Shown here in pieces: positions 1 through 8,190 of a stretch of 36,583 nucleotides of DNA. The notes below the pieces were generated by a model. That model was not told where the DNA came from and searched no databases. It was given only the letters and a program-made list of their open reading frames with translations. Origin of the DNA: Candidatus Omnitrophota bacterium (GTDB taxonomy: Bacteria; Omnitrophota; Gorgyraeia; Zapsychrales; Zapsychraceae). The stretch lies in NCBI GenBank assembly GCA_023247445.1, contig JAHFGL010000023.1:1-36583 (forward strand), written 5' to 3'. How positions within the stretch are numbered: position 1 is the first letter of the stretch; the number at the start of each line of letters is the position of its first letter. Both the position numbers and the translations under genes were made by a program.

Positions 1-17
1 GAGGGATTGAGGGAAGG

Positions 18-905
18 ATGCCAGAAATAAGAAAAAGTTTATCTAAAAGACTATTAATGAAGTTGTTGATTGGAGCAGTGGCTGTGACGGTGAATTTGAG
101 TAGTTCAATGGCTGGGGCGCAGGATCAGCAGTCAGGTTATAGCTATGGTTTCTTAAAGAAATCCAGAGCATTTATTGCACAATATGTTGCTATTGATGGA
201 GATTTTGAAAATGTTTCAAAAAACTGGAGGGATCTGCTGGACCCTAATAGTAATAGTCGAGTTCATCTTGCGATATCCCCAGGAAAAGTTTGGTTTGAGG
301 TTAATTTCCCTTTTCCCGCCGGTCCGAAGAGTTCTTTAGATAATTTTTCTTTCGTCGCCGAACGTGCGGCTAAATCGGCACAAGACAAAATAACGTTAAT
401 TATTCAGGAAGCACGAGATAAGGCTAAAAGTTATATTCCATCTTTTCCTGATAATCAAGCAAGCGAAAACTCAGAACCAGATACTAAAAATGCTGGTACA
501 AGGGAAGTTTCTACACCTCTTCCTGTCAGAGAAGCGAAAGAAACGGCAACAGAAACACAAGAACTCGAGTCTCAGAATAATGGTAAAACACCACTTGACC
601 AGCCGGCAAAGAGTGAAGCTGAAAATAAAGATATCGATGAGTCAATGTTTTCAACTCCAGTATCAGAAGTTAAAACTAAAAAACCCAATGAGGTTGGAGG
701 TATCGATTTTAATCCCAACGGCATTAATATGGCTGTTGAAAATAAAGGCGAGGCGCCTAAGTTTAACTTTGATCTGCAACAGCTTAAAGATTTGAATATT
801 CAGGGTCTCCAACCGATTATTACCAACATGATGCCAGTAACCAACATCCCCCTTTTGTTGGGAATTAATAATGAAGAAGAATCTTTGGATGAGTCAAGCT
901 CGTAG
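18..905 (+). CDS. Secreted protein of unknown function with GGIDxN-type C-terminal block
   Basis: I do not recognise a named family. The N-terminus has a basic stretch, then a hydrophobic run (about residues 15-32) ending in SSSMAGAQ, which fits a cleavable Sec signal peptide. Residues about 140-225 are a low-complexity, charged Glu/Lys/Thr/Ser-rich linker. The C-terminus (about 226-283) reads VGGIDFNPNG, then a leucine/isoleucine-rich stretch with the pattern PVTNIPLLLG. The next gene, a 2325-aa protein, ends in a related block, so the two proteins are probably exported or sorted in the same way. A GAGGGAAGG run just before the ATG at 18 can act as a ribosome binding site. The frame is open to the left edge of the window and a second ATG at 57 also leaves a good signal peptide, so the exact start is uncertain. 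Confidence 0.75.
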   Translation: MPEIRKSLSKRLLMKLLIGAVAVTVNLSSSMAGAQDQQSGYSYGFLKKSRAFIAQYVAIDGDFENVSKNWRDLLDPNSNSRVHLAISPGKVWFEVNFPFPAGPKSSLDNFSFVAERAAKSAQDKITLIIQEARDKAKSYIPSFPDNQASENSEPDTKNAGTREVSTPLPVREAKETATETQELESQNNGKTPLDQPAKSEAENKDIDESMFSTPVSEVKTKKPNEVGGIDFNPNGINMAVENKGEAPKFNFDLQQLKDLNIQGLQPIITNMMPVTNIPLLLGINNEEESLDESSS

Positions 906-987
906 TTCTATCATCGTCGATAAATAAGGCAAGAAAACGTTTCCCGCAAATGCCTCCTAGCCCCTAGTTTTCGCTAAAAATGCAATT

Positions 988-993
988 TATACT
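988..993 (+). promoter_or_regulatory. Possible -10 element upstream of the giant gene
   Basis: TATACT lies 68 bases before the 2325-aa gene in a 156-bp gap. The matching -35 position (965-970, TAGTTT) is poor, so the call rests on the -10 alone. The gap holds no terminator that I can see. The giant gene has a G-rich ribosome binding site (GGGGGGAT, about 1050-1057). Confidence 0.25.
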
Positions 994-1061
994 TTTTATG
1001 TATGAGAAAACATTTATTTTAATGAGATATTCTTTTTAACCAATCCTTCGGGGGGATAATC

Positions 1062-4000
1062 ATGATTTCAAAAAAAGGTATTTTTCAGTGGATCAAAGAG
1101 TCATCTGCTTTTAGATGGGTGAATCTGGCGGTGGTCATGTTTTTTGTCAGCAATTTTGTTCTCTTTGATTTCGGGAGAACACAAGCTGCCTCTGCCCAGA
1201 TATTGATTCAACATACACCAGGAACGCTCTTGCCATTATCTGCCCCCATGAGTCCTCCTATATTAAGAGGAATACAAGTTCACCCTGAACAACCTTTTGA
1301 TTTCGATTTTATTATGGATGGTCCAGAAGGAAAGCCCATTGAGGAAAAAGAAGCAAGTCAGATGGTTAAATATTTTCTAACCCTTTTAGCCATTCCAGAA
1401 GGAGATGTTTGGGTTAACCTTTCACCTTATGAAAAAGATAAAATTGTTCCTTCGACACTTGGTGCTACCGATGTCGGCAGAGAGCTTTTAGTTCAAGATT
1501 ATCTGCTCAAACAATTATCTGCTTCACTAACTTATCCCGAAACTGAGTTAGGTCAGAATTATTGGAAAGAGCTTTATGAAAAAGTGGGCAAAGAGTTAGG
1601 GATGAAGGATGTGCCACTCAACACTTTTAACAAAGTTTGGATTGTTCCGGCCAAGGCGGTTGTTTATGAAGCTAATAATCAAGCTTATGTTGTTGAAAGT
1701 CGATTGAAAGTTATGCTTGATGAGGATTACGTTGCCTTACATAAAAATATTGATTCAGAACGGTTTGGAACCAATCAAGTCGAGAATAAAGAGGCCAAAG
1801 AGGTTAATAAAATTATTTCAGATGCCACGCGCGATATTCTTATTCCGCAGCTAGAGAAAGAAATCAATGAAGGCGAAAATTTTGCATCGCTACGACAGAT
1901 TTATAACGCCATGATTTTGGCTACGTGGTTTAAGATGAAATTAAAATCAAGCGTCGTTAGTCAACTTTATGCCAACAAAAGTAAAGTTGTCGGCATTGAG
2001 ATGGATGACACAACATACAAACAGGAAGTTTATGAACAGTATTTAGAGGCGTTTAAAAAAGGCGCGTATGACTATATTAAGGAAGATTATGATAGTGAAA
2101 CCCAAAGTGTCGTTCCGCGTCAATATTTTTCTGGAGGGGTTAGGGGATTAGATGAGGCAATGTTGAGTGTTCAAAGCGGGACGCCAGGGATGTTTCGAGC
2201 TCTTTTTGAAAGATTAAAAGGAAGAAGAATGCAATCGTTGGGCGTGAGGCTGGGGCAATTATTTTCTATGCCTCAATGGAGAAAACAGAGTCCAGCAGCT
2301 ATCCTTGAGACCTTAAAGGCGGGAAAAGATTTAAGTTTAAATCAACGATTGAGTAGTTTTAATAGTTTTATGACTAGTCTTGTGACTAATGATTCTCCTT
2401 TAAAAACTTTAGCGGAACGAAAGGAATTCATTAGGAAATTATTACTTCAGAATATACGTGAAAATAAATTCAATTTGCTTGAGTTGCAACAAATCTTTAG
2501 TGTTTTATCAGACGGTATTATTAATAACAATTTAGACCTTAGTCGATTTGATTATATGAGGGACTTTCTTAATGAGCTCGTTTTCGCGATGGCTAATAAT
2601 GGAGGAGCTCCATTTGTTGCGCAACAACTTAACCGACTCAATGATTTGATTGACCCGCCCATAACAACCGCCCAAGGCGTTGCAGAATTAAACGCACAAC
2701 CGACCGATCAAAATGCGCTAAAAGCAAGAGTGAAATTATTAAGAACATTTCGTGGGGCTTTGGAAATGACCTTTTTTTCTGGAAATGCATTGGCCGCGGC
2801 TAATGCCTCACAACTTCCTTTTCGATTTAATGAAAAGATATCTACAGTAGCAACAGGGAAGGAAAAAGAAGGTCAAGAAATTAAAATGAGAAGGCTCGTT
2901 GACGAAATCGTTCGGCAACGACAGGCCTTAGTTGCCGCTTTGGAAGGGTTCCAAGTGGATAATGATGTTTCATTTACTGACTCGGTTAGCATTGAATTTG
3001 TTGATCGTTTGCCCTCGGGAGCACAGGCTGAGTTTAATAATACAGATGGGATCTTAAGAATTGCCGTGACGATGAATCCAAATGAGATTAAAAAGCAAAT
3101 CGTGGCGGGTCTTGTTTCAGGAAAATTACGAGCGATCGAAACTCAATTAACTAAGGACCTTGGACAATATTGGGGTCCATTATTGTTTGGTAAAATTCAG
3201 CAGATGGTTACGCAAGGGATATCTCTACAAGCATTCATCACGCTTTATAATATTCTTAACACGGATAAAGTAACGAAAGTTCAAAGATCTGATTTTTTAA
3301 ATGAGTTGGTCAATGTTTCTATTGATAAAAGTAAGGACAAAGCCGCCAAAGGTGTGGCTATCGACAAATTATTAAAGCGCGCAGAAGATCTTTTAGTCGC
3401 TGATTTAAAGACTGCAAAGAATCAAAGAGAACGTGGGCGAATTTGGAAAGCATCTTATGCGCTACGCAATGCTGCTCTTGGATTAGCAGGACTCGCGGCG
3501 GTAGCTTGGGGTGGAAATGCTGCTCTTAATGCTCCTGTCGATGGCAATCTTGCTGACAGAGGGGCGGCTATTGCCAGTGTTGTTCAAGATGAAAAAGCTT
3601 CTAATTTATTGGCAGGACAAACACCAAGCGCAACGGCATCAATGACAGGAACACAAACGGCAAGTCCGACGGCAACACCAACGGCAACAACAGCAGAACC
3701 GTCAGCTACACCAACTTCAGGAACAGTTGAAGCGATTGCGGCTCGTCAAGCAGAAAATACAATAACACCGATCATCGTATCACCTCCAACAGCGACACCA
3801 GGTAAACCAACACCGAATGTAACACCTGAGAATCCTTCATTTCGCCTTTCGCTTGCAAAAAGACAGGCAGTAAAATGGGCAACACAAACAGCGAAGGCAG
3901 AAGAACAAACAGGAACACCAACGGCAACACCGACAGCAACGCCAACTGCGACCCCAACTGAAACAGCAACATCATCACCAACGGCAACGCCTAGTCCATT

Positions 4001-7000
4001 TGATCCAACAGGAGAAACCACGCCAAGCGCGACTAAAATCGTAGATGAAATTACAGTTAAAAATCCAAAAATAACTCCTGATCAAAAAGCTGAACTTGAG
4101 AAAATGGTTGAAGGAGCTTTGGCCGGAAACCAAATAACCATTGCTGATATTATGAAAAGGTTAGGTGAATTATTGAATCCAGCGGCTACGCCAACAGTCG
4201 CAGTTCCGGTAGCATCGCCAACAGCTAAAGCAACACCTGAGGCCACCAAGGCCGCTGCCGTAGATATGATTGCTAGACATATTATGCCTGGATACCAAGC
4301 AACCTATAATCAATTAAAAAAGTTTATGGGCGAGGGAGCTAATCCTATTCGACGTTTTCAAGAAAGATATAATCAAATACCAGGTGTTACTAAAATTAAG
4401 GTAGATGATATTATCGGCCCCGAGACGGCTGGAAAGTTTACCGCGGTTAATTTAGCCGGAGGATTTGAAGCTTATGAAAAAGGAATAAATAATCCTATAA
4501 ATGATCCTATTGAAAAGTTTGTGGCAAGTGTTGCCGCAGAAACTCCAGCGAGTAGTCCAGCCGTTGATGCGTTTGTTGAAGAGGTTGAAAGTATTCTTGC
4601 TGAAGTTAATGTGTTTTTAAAACAAGATGAAGCAGAAAGAAGTCCGATAAGATTAGCTGTTTTAGCTAGTCAATTAGATAGTGCTATTAATAATTTTCCT
4701 GCTAGCGATGCGCTTAAGCCAGAAGGGCGACAGGCTTTTCAACAATTAAATTTATTATCAGCATTACTCAAAGGAACATCTCTCGAAGGAGAGCGAAATC
4801 TTCCAAGAGCCGTCAAATATGCTCAAGGACAATTAGGTATTGTAAAAACTAGTGTTGTAGAGACGACAGAAGTTGGTACTGTAGATCAAACAGAAACAGC
4901 ATCTAAAGAACAAGGGTTGGCTGCCAAAGCATTACGTGCTGTTAAGAAAATTGGTAATAAAATTTATGGAGAGGAAGAAGGACGAGAGTTAGATCGTCGC
5001 ATTAAGGGGTTGAGCGACAAGTTAGGTGAATTTGAAACAGCGGCTGGAGTTGTCAGTGCCGACAAAATAAATGTGCTAGGGCAAGTAAGGGGAGTATTAG
5101 GTTTAATGGCTCAGGTAAACCCAACAATAGAAGGAGCAGAGGGTGCTTACAAGGCTAAGGCTATTCAGTTAGAAGGTCTATTAAATAATTTAGGCAAAGA
5201 TGCTCCACTAAGTAGAGAGCAACAAAGAGTTGTCAATGAAGCAAAGGATCAACTTAATGGTTTTAAAGAGTATGCCGCCCGTGCTGGTCAAGATGTGAGT
5301 CCAATCGGAGTTAAGATCGTTGTAGTGGCATCAGCGAAAGCCGGGAAAGCAGCTGCACAGGCCGTTGGGAAAGCAGCCACAGCCGTGCAAGATGCTATAA
5401 CCAGAGATAATTCTCAAGCCCCTGTTGCTCAAAGATCAGAGGATGTTTATAACGCATTAGATGGGATTGATATGAAAGGTTTACCATCTGATGTTCAAGA
5501 CGCAATCAATGATGCCGCTTGGGATGCTTTAGTGATGCATGTCAGCGCCCAGGATTTGAGCAGCAAAGGTCCGCAAGGAGCGTATCCGTTAGTGAGAGAT
5601 TATTTAAGTAACTTTTTTCAAAATACACCAGGCTTTTTATCTCGTACATTTACTAGTCCTTCGGCTCAATTAAAAAGATTGACGGGACAAGAAAATCAGC
5701 AAGAAGCATTAGCCAGAATTGTGGGTGAGGCAACAGATGCCGTTAATAAGATTAAGCCTGAATCATTAACAGAACAACAACAGGCCTCTGTTAAAAAGTT
5801 AAAAGGTGAATTAGAGTTTTTGAAAAACTATTTACAACTTTTAAAAGAAGGTAAAGTTGAAGAAGCGAAGGCGTCGTTAGCTAAACGATTAACGGATTCT
5901 TTGGCTGATTTAGGTAGTCGATTTGTTGCTGGGCCTGCGCAAAGGGCGATCAATGCCGTCAGTCCTAAAGTCGCGGAGTTAAAGGATCAAGCCGCAGAAG
6001 TCGGTGATGGACTTAAAGGAGTTTTGATAGTTCGTCACGGAGTTGAAACTCGGACTAAGAGTAGTGATATTAAAAATGAAGCAGGGAAATTAAAAGGCAA
6101 AGTTAATGCGACAGGTCAAGCCGCTCTTGATTCTATTGTTAAAGAGGCAGAAGTTATTCGTAAAGCCGCAAAGAATTTTGAACAAGATGGGGCTAGGGCG
6201 ATGATTCAAACTTCGGCTCAATCAATGAGTGCTTCTTTCGATATAGTAAGAAATAATTTAGTAGGCGCTGGATTAGCTGAGCAGATAGCGATCGCTAGAA
6301 TGCGTGCGATGGCAGAAGGAATTCAGTCTTTAGCCGCTGAGGGAGATATGACATTGCCCCGAACGGTACAGCTTGTCAGTGTGCCTTTAAAGGTGATGGA
6401 AGGTGTTGTCGAACCAATTCTTTCTCCTGTTTATACTGCCGGGACTGTTACTAGAGAAGTTAAATCCGCCGCGGTTGAAGGACAAGAAGCATTGGCTAAT
6501 TTGGGTCGAGAAATTCAGCAGACCTTTGTTGCTACTCAATCCAGAAGGTTAAAGGATGATTTAGGCCGTCTTAAATTTTCTCTTGAAGATCTTAGAAATA
6601 ATTCTGGAGTGCGTAAAAATCCAACGGCTTTTAATGATGTCATAACTCAGGCTGACATTTTGCAATCAATGGTTGGAGATTTAGCGGATCCATTACAAGT
6701 AGCAATTTTTAATACTCGTCTGACAGGGTTAGAACGTTCAGTTCAAACAATGGAAGGACAGGTAGATAAAAAGGATGTGGAGGCGGCTGTCGCGTTGGCT
6801 CGTCTCAGATACTATATTGATAATATCAAAAGCAAAATTGCCGATGGGCAAACAGCGCAGCAAGAGCTGGCTAGATTAAGCGGAATTTATGATGGGATTG
6901 GCAGTGCTTTGCAGTCAATAGCGGATGCGGCGGAAAATGTTTCTACATCTGTTGGAACAAGATTAAAAACACTCGTGGCTAGTATAACGCCTAAACAAGA

Positions 7001-8039
7001 GCCGGTGGTTGTTGTTGATGCCCAAGTTCTTGGTCAACAAACAGAAGCTGTCCATGCGATATTAATGCAATATTATCAGTTGTTTGGTTACGGTACTGAA
7101 GCAAACTTGGCAATACGAGAATTGTTAGGTCAGGCAGAAGAAAGTTTAAAATCTGCGCGAGAAAGTTCAGATCCTAAAAAAGCTAAAGAACAAATAGACG
7201 CTGCGAAAGCAAAGTTAAGACAAGCTCAAGAGCGTATTTCTAAAGATGGTGCTAATCCTGGAAGAAAATTAACAACAGAAACGATAGCTGATTTAAAAAC
7301 TGCTAAGAATGAACTTGATGGAATTTTAGCGCAAGGAAATTTAAATCCGCAAGATACGCAAGGCATTGCAGATCTTGATAAAAAGTTGGGCCAAATTATT
7401 GATGATTTTATCGTCAACCATCCAACGATGGATGAAAAATCTTTTGATGGATTAATACAGGCGCGTACTTATACAGGTATCGCCATGAGCGGAACAATGC
7501 CAGCTAGTGTTATGGCACAGACCTTAGGTGTGGCTCAGACGGGAATTAATAACACTTTGGCATCTTGGAATGCACAGTTTGCTGAGTTAATGGCCAAAGG
7601 TGAACGCGAGGGATTAGTGGCGATGTCGGTAAGTCTCGACAATACCGTCAAGGCCTTAGAGACAGCGCAAACTTCTGCTCAAGAAGCGGATGAGGCATTG
7701 CTGACGCTTTCCCAAGAGGATCGAGAAAAGGAGAAAGTTGGAGGTATCGATCTTAATTTGCTTTCATCCGATGTCGATGTTCAAAGCAGTGGTGAGCCCA
7801 TTGAGTTATTAGATATTCCAATGTCAACAGAGATGATTCAGAATTTTCAAGGATTTGATTTTACCATCATGCAGTTTAGCCCGATTGCCAACCCGGTTCA
7901 GTATCTAGGGCAGTTAATTGAGCCAGGGGTGTCAACGGATGTTGATCAAACATCTTTACCAGAGGCAGATCAAAAACCGATGGATGGAGAGTTGTTAAGT
8001 AAGGTTTATATTAAGTCAGATGAGCTGGTGATGGTTTAA
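1062..8039 (+). CDS. Giant (2325 aa) secreted/surface protein with T/P/A-rich linker and long helical tail
   Basis: No named family is recognised. Residues about 17-45 form a hydrophobic segment ending in AASAQ, consistent with a signal peptide or anchor. Residues about 45-800 are mixed helical sequence. A second hydrophobic stretch (about 803-825, LGLAGLAAVAWGGNAAL) may cross or contact a membrane. Residues about 850-1067 are a Thr/Pro/Ala/Ser-rich linker with repeated TPTATPTAT units. Residues about 1090-1130 (IRRFQERYNQ then IGPETAGKF) faintly resemble a peptidoglycan-binding repeat. From about 1150 to 2200 the sequence is rich in Ala, Leu, Lys, Glu and Gln and looks like long alpha-helical or coiled-coil bundles. 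The C-terminus (about 2226-2284) repeats the GGIDLN ... PIANPVQYLG pattern seen in the upstream gene. The ATG at 1062 follows GGGGGGAT. A cell-surface or envelope-spanning structural role is inferred, not shown. Confidence 0.85.
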   Translation: MISKKGIFQWIKESSAFRWVNLAVVMFFVSNFVLFDFGRTQAASAQILIQHTPGTLLPLSAPMSPPILRGIQVHPEQPFDFDFIMDGPEGKPIEEKEASQMVKYFLTLLAIPEGDVWVNLSPYEKDKIVPSTLGATDVGRELLVQDYLLKQLSASLTYPETELGQNYWKELYEKVGKELGMKDVPLNTFNKVWIVPAKAVVYEANNQAYVVESRLKVMLDEDYVALHKNIDSERFGTNQVENKEAKEVNKIISDATRDILIPQLEKEINEGENFASLRQIYNAMILATWFKMKLKSSVVSQLYANKSKVVGIEMDDTTYKQEVYEQYLEAFKKGAYDYIKEDYDSETQSVVPRQYFSGGVRGLDEAMLSVQSGTPGMFRALFERLKGRRMQSLGVRLGQLFSMPQWRKQSPAAILETLKAGKDLSLNQRLSSFNSFMTSLVTNDSPLKTLAERKEFIRKLLLQNIRENKFNLLELQQIFSVLSDGIINNNLDLSRFDYMRDFLNELVFAMANNGGAPFVAQQLNRLNDLIDPPITTAQGVAELNAQPTDQNALKARVKLLRTFRGALEMTFFSGNALAAANASQLPFRFNEKISTVATGKEKEGQEIKMRRLVDEIVRQRQALVAALEGFQVDNDVSFTDSVSIEFVDRLPSGAQAEFNNTDGILRIAVTMNPNEIKKQIVAGLVSGKLRAIETQLTKDLGQYWGPLLFGKIQQMVTQGISLQAFITLYNILNTDKVTKVQRSDFLNELVNVSIDKSKDKAAKGVAIDKLLKRAEDLLVADLKTAKNQRERGRIWKASYALRNAALGLAGLAAVAWGGNAALNAPVDGNLADRGAAIASVVQDEKASNLLAGQTPSATASMTGTQTASPTATPTATTAEPSATPTSGTVEAIAARQAENTITPIIVSPPTATPGKPTPNVTPENPSFRLSLAKRQAVKWATQTAKAEEQTGTPTATPTATPTATPTETATSSPTATPSPFDPTGETTPSATKIVDEITVKNPKITPDQKAELEKMVEGALAGNQITIADIMKRLGELLNPAATPTVAVPVASPTAKATPEATKAAAVDMIARHIMPGYQATYNQLKKFMGEGANPIRRFQERYNQIPGVTKIKVDDIIGPETAGKFTAVNLAGGFEAYEKGINNPINDPIEKFVASVAAETPASSPAVDAFVEEVESILAEVNVFLKQDEAERSPIRLAVLASQLDSAINNFPASDALKPEGRQAFQQLNLLSALLKGTSLEGERNLPRAVKYAQGQLGIVKTSVVETTEVGTVDQTETASKEQGLAAKALRAVKKIGNKIYGEEEGRELDRRIKGLSDKLGEFETAAGVVSADKINVLGQVRGVLGLMAQVNPTIEGAEGAYKAKAIQLEGLLNNLGKDAPLSREQQRVVNEAKDQLNGFKEYAARAGQDVSPIGVKIVVVASAKAGKAAAQAVGKAATAVQDAITRDNSQAPVAQRSEDVYNALDGIDMKGLPSDVQDAINDAAWDALVMHVSAQDLSSKGPQGAYPLVRDYLSNFFQNTPGFLSRTFTSPSAQLKRLTGQENQQEALARIVGEATDAVNKIKPESLTEQQQASVKKLKGELEFLKNYLQLLKEGKVEEAKASLAKRLTDSLADLGSRFVAGPAQRAINAVSPKVAELKDQAAEVGDGLKGVLIVRHGVETRTKSSDIKNEAGKLKGKVNATGQAALDSIVKEAEVIRKAAKNFEQDGARAMIQTSAQSMSASFDIVRNNLVGAGLAEQIAIARMRAMAEGIQSLAAEGDMTLPRTVQLVSVPLKVMEGVVEPILSPVYTAGTVTREVKSAAVEGQEALANLGREIQQTFVATQSRRLKDDLGRLKFSLEDLRNNSGVRKNPTAFNDVITQADILQSMVGDLADPLQVAIFNTRLTGLERSVQTMEGQVDKKDVEAAVALARLRYYIDNIKSKIADGQTAQQELARLSGIYDGIGSALQSIADAAENVSTSVGTRLKTLVASITPKQEPVVVVDAQVLGQQTEAVHAILMQYYQLFGYGTEANLAIRELLGQAEESLKSARESSDPKKAKEQIDAAKAKLRQAQERISKDGANPGRKLTTETIADLKTAKNELDGILAQGNLNPQDTQGIADLDKKLGQIIDDFIVNHPTMDEKSFDGLIQARTYTGIAMSGTMPASVMAQTLGVAQTGINNTLASWNAQFAELMAKGEREGLVAMSVSLDNTVKALETAQTSAQEADEALLTLSQEDREKEKVGGIDLNLLSSDVDVQSSGEPIELLDIPMSTEMIQNFQGFDFTIMQFSPIANPVQYLGQLIEPGVSTDVDQTSLPEADQKPMDGELLSKVYIKSDELVMV
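3617..4255 (+). repeat. Thr/Pro/Ala-rich low-complexity coding repeat
   Basis: Short imperfect repeats built from ACACCAACGGCAACA-like units encode the TPTATPTAT linker of the giant protein. The densest part is about 3910-3990. Unit number could vary between strains by slippage. The reverse strand stays open in places here only because of the base composition. Confidence 0.7.
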
Positions 8040-8082
8040 ATCTGTATCTACTTTGTTAACGTGAGTTCGACATAACGTTTGA

Positions 8083-8168
8083 GTCATTCTGAGCCCCAAC
8101 GGGGCGAAGAATCTCAAATCACTTAAGATACTCGGAGATCCTTCGTCACTACGTTCCTCAGGATGAAC
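8083..8168. repeat. REP-like double-stem palindromic element between convergent genes
   Basis: The outer arms TCATTCTGAG (8084-8093) and CTCAGGATGA (8157-8166) pair over 10 bases with one G-U. The inner arms CGAAGAATCTC (8105-8115) and GAGATCCTTCG (8135-8145) pair at 10 of 11 positions. The element sits between the 3' ends of the giant gene and the minus-strand helicase gene, where it could also end transcription from both sides. The TCATTCTGAG/CAGGATGA wording resembles palindromic intergenic repeats common in many environmental genomes; that comparison is from memory. Confidence 0.7.
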
Positions 8169-8190
8169 GACATTAGCCTTTATAACTTAC

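Noticed and set aside
3746-4021. Long reverse-strand frames over the Thr/Pro linker (Val/Gly-rich)
   Set aside because: They are a by-product of the repetitive TPTAT coding on the plus strand and have no ribosome binding site.
6016-6130. VRHG motif followed by G-x-x-A in the giant protein, suggestive of a histidine phosphatase
   Set aside because: The rest of the histidine-phosphatase pattern is missing and the surroundings are low-complexity helices; likely chance.
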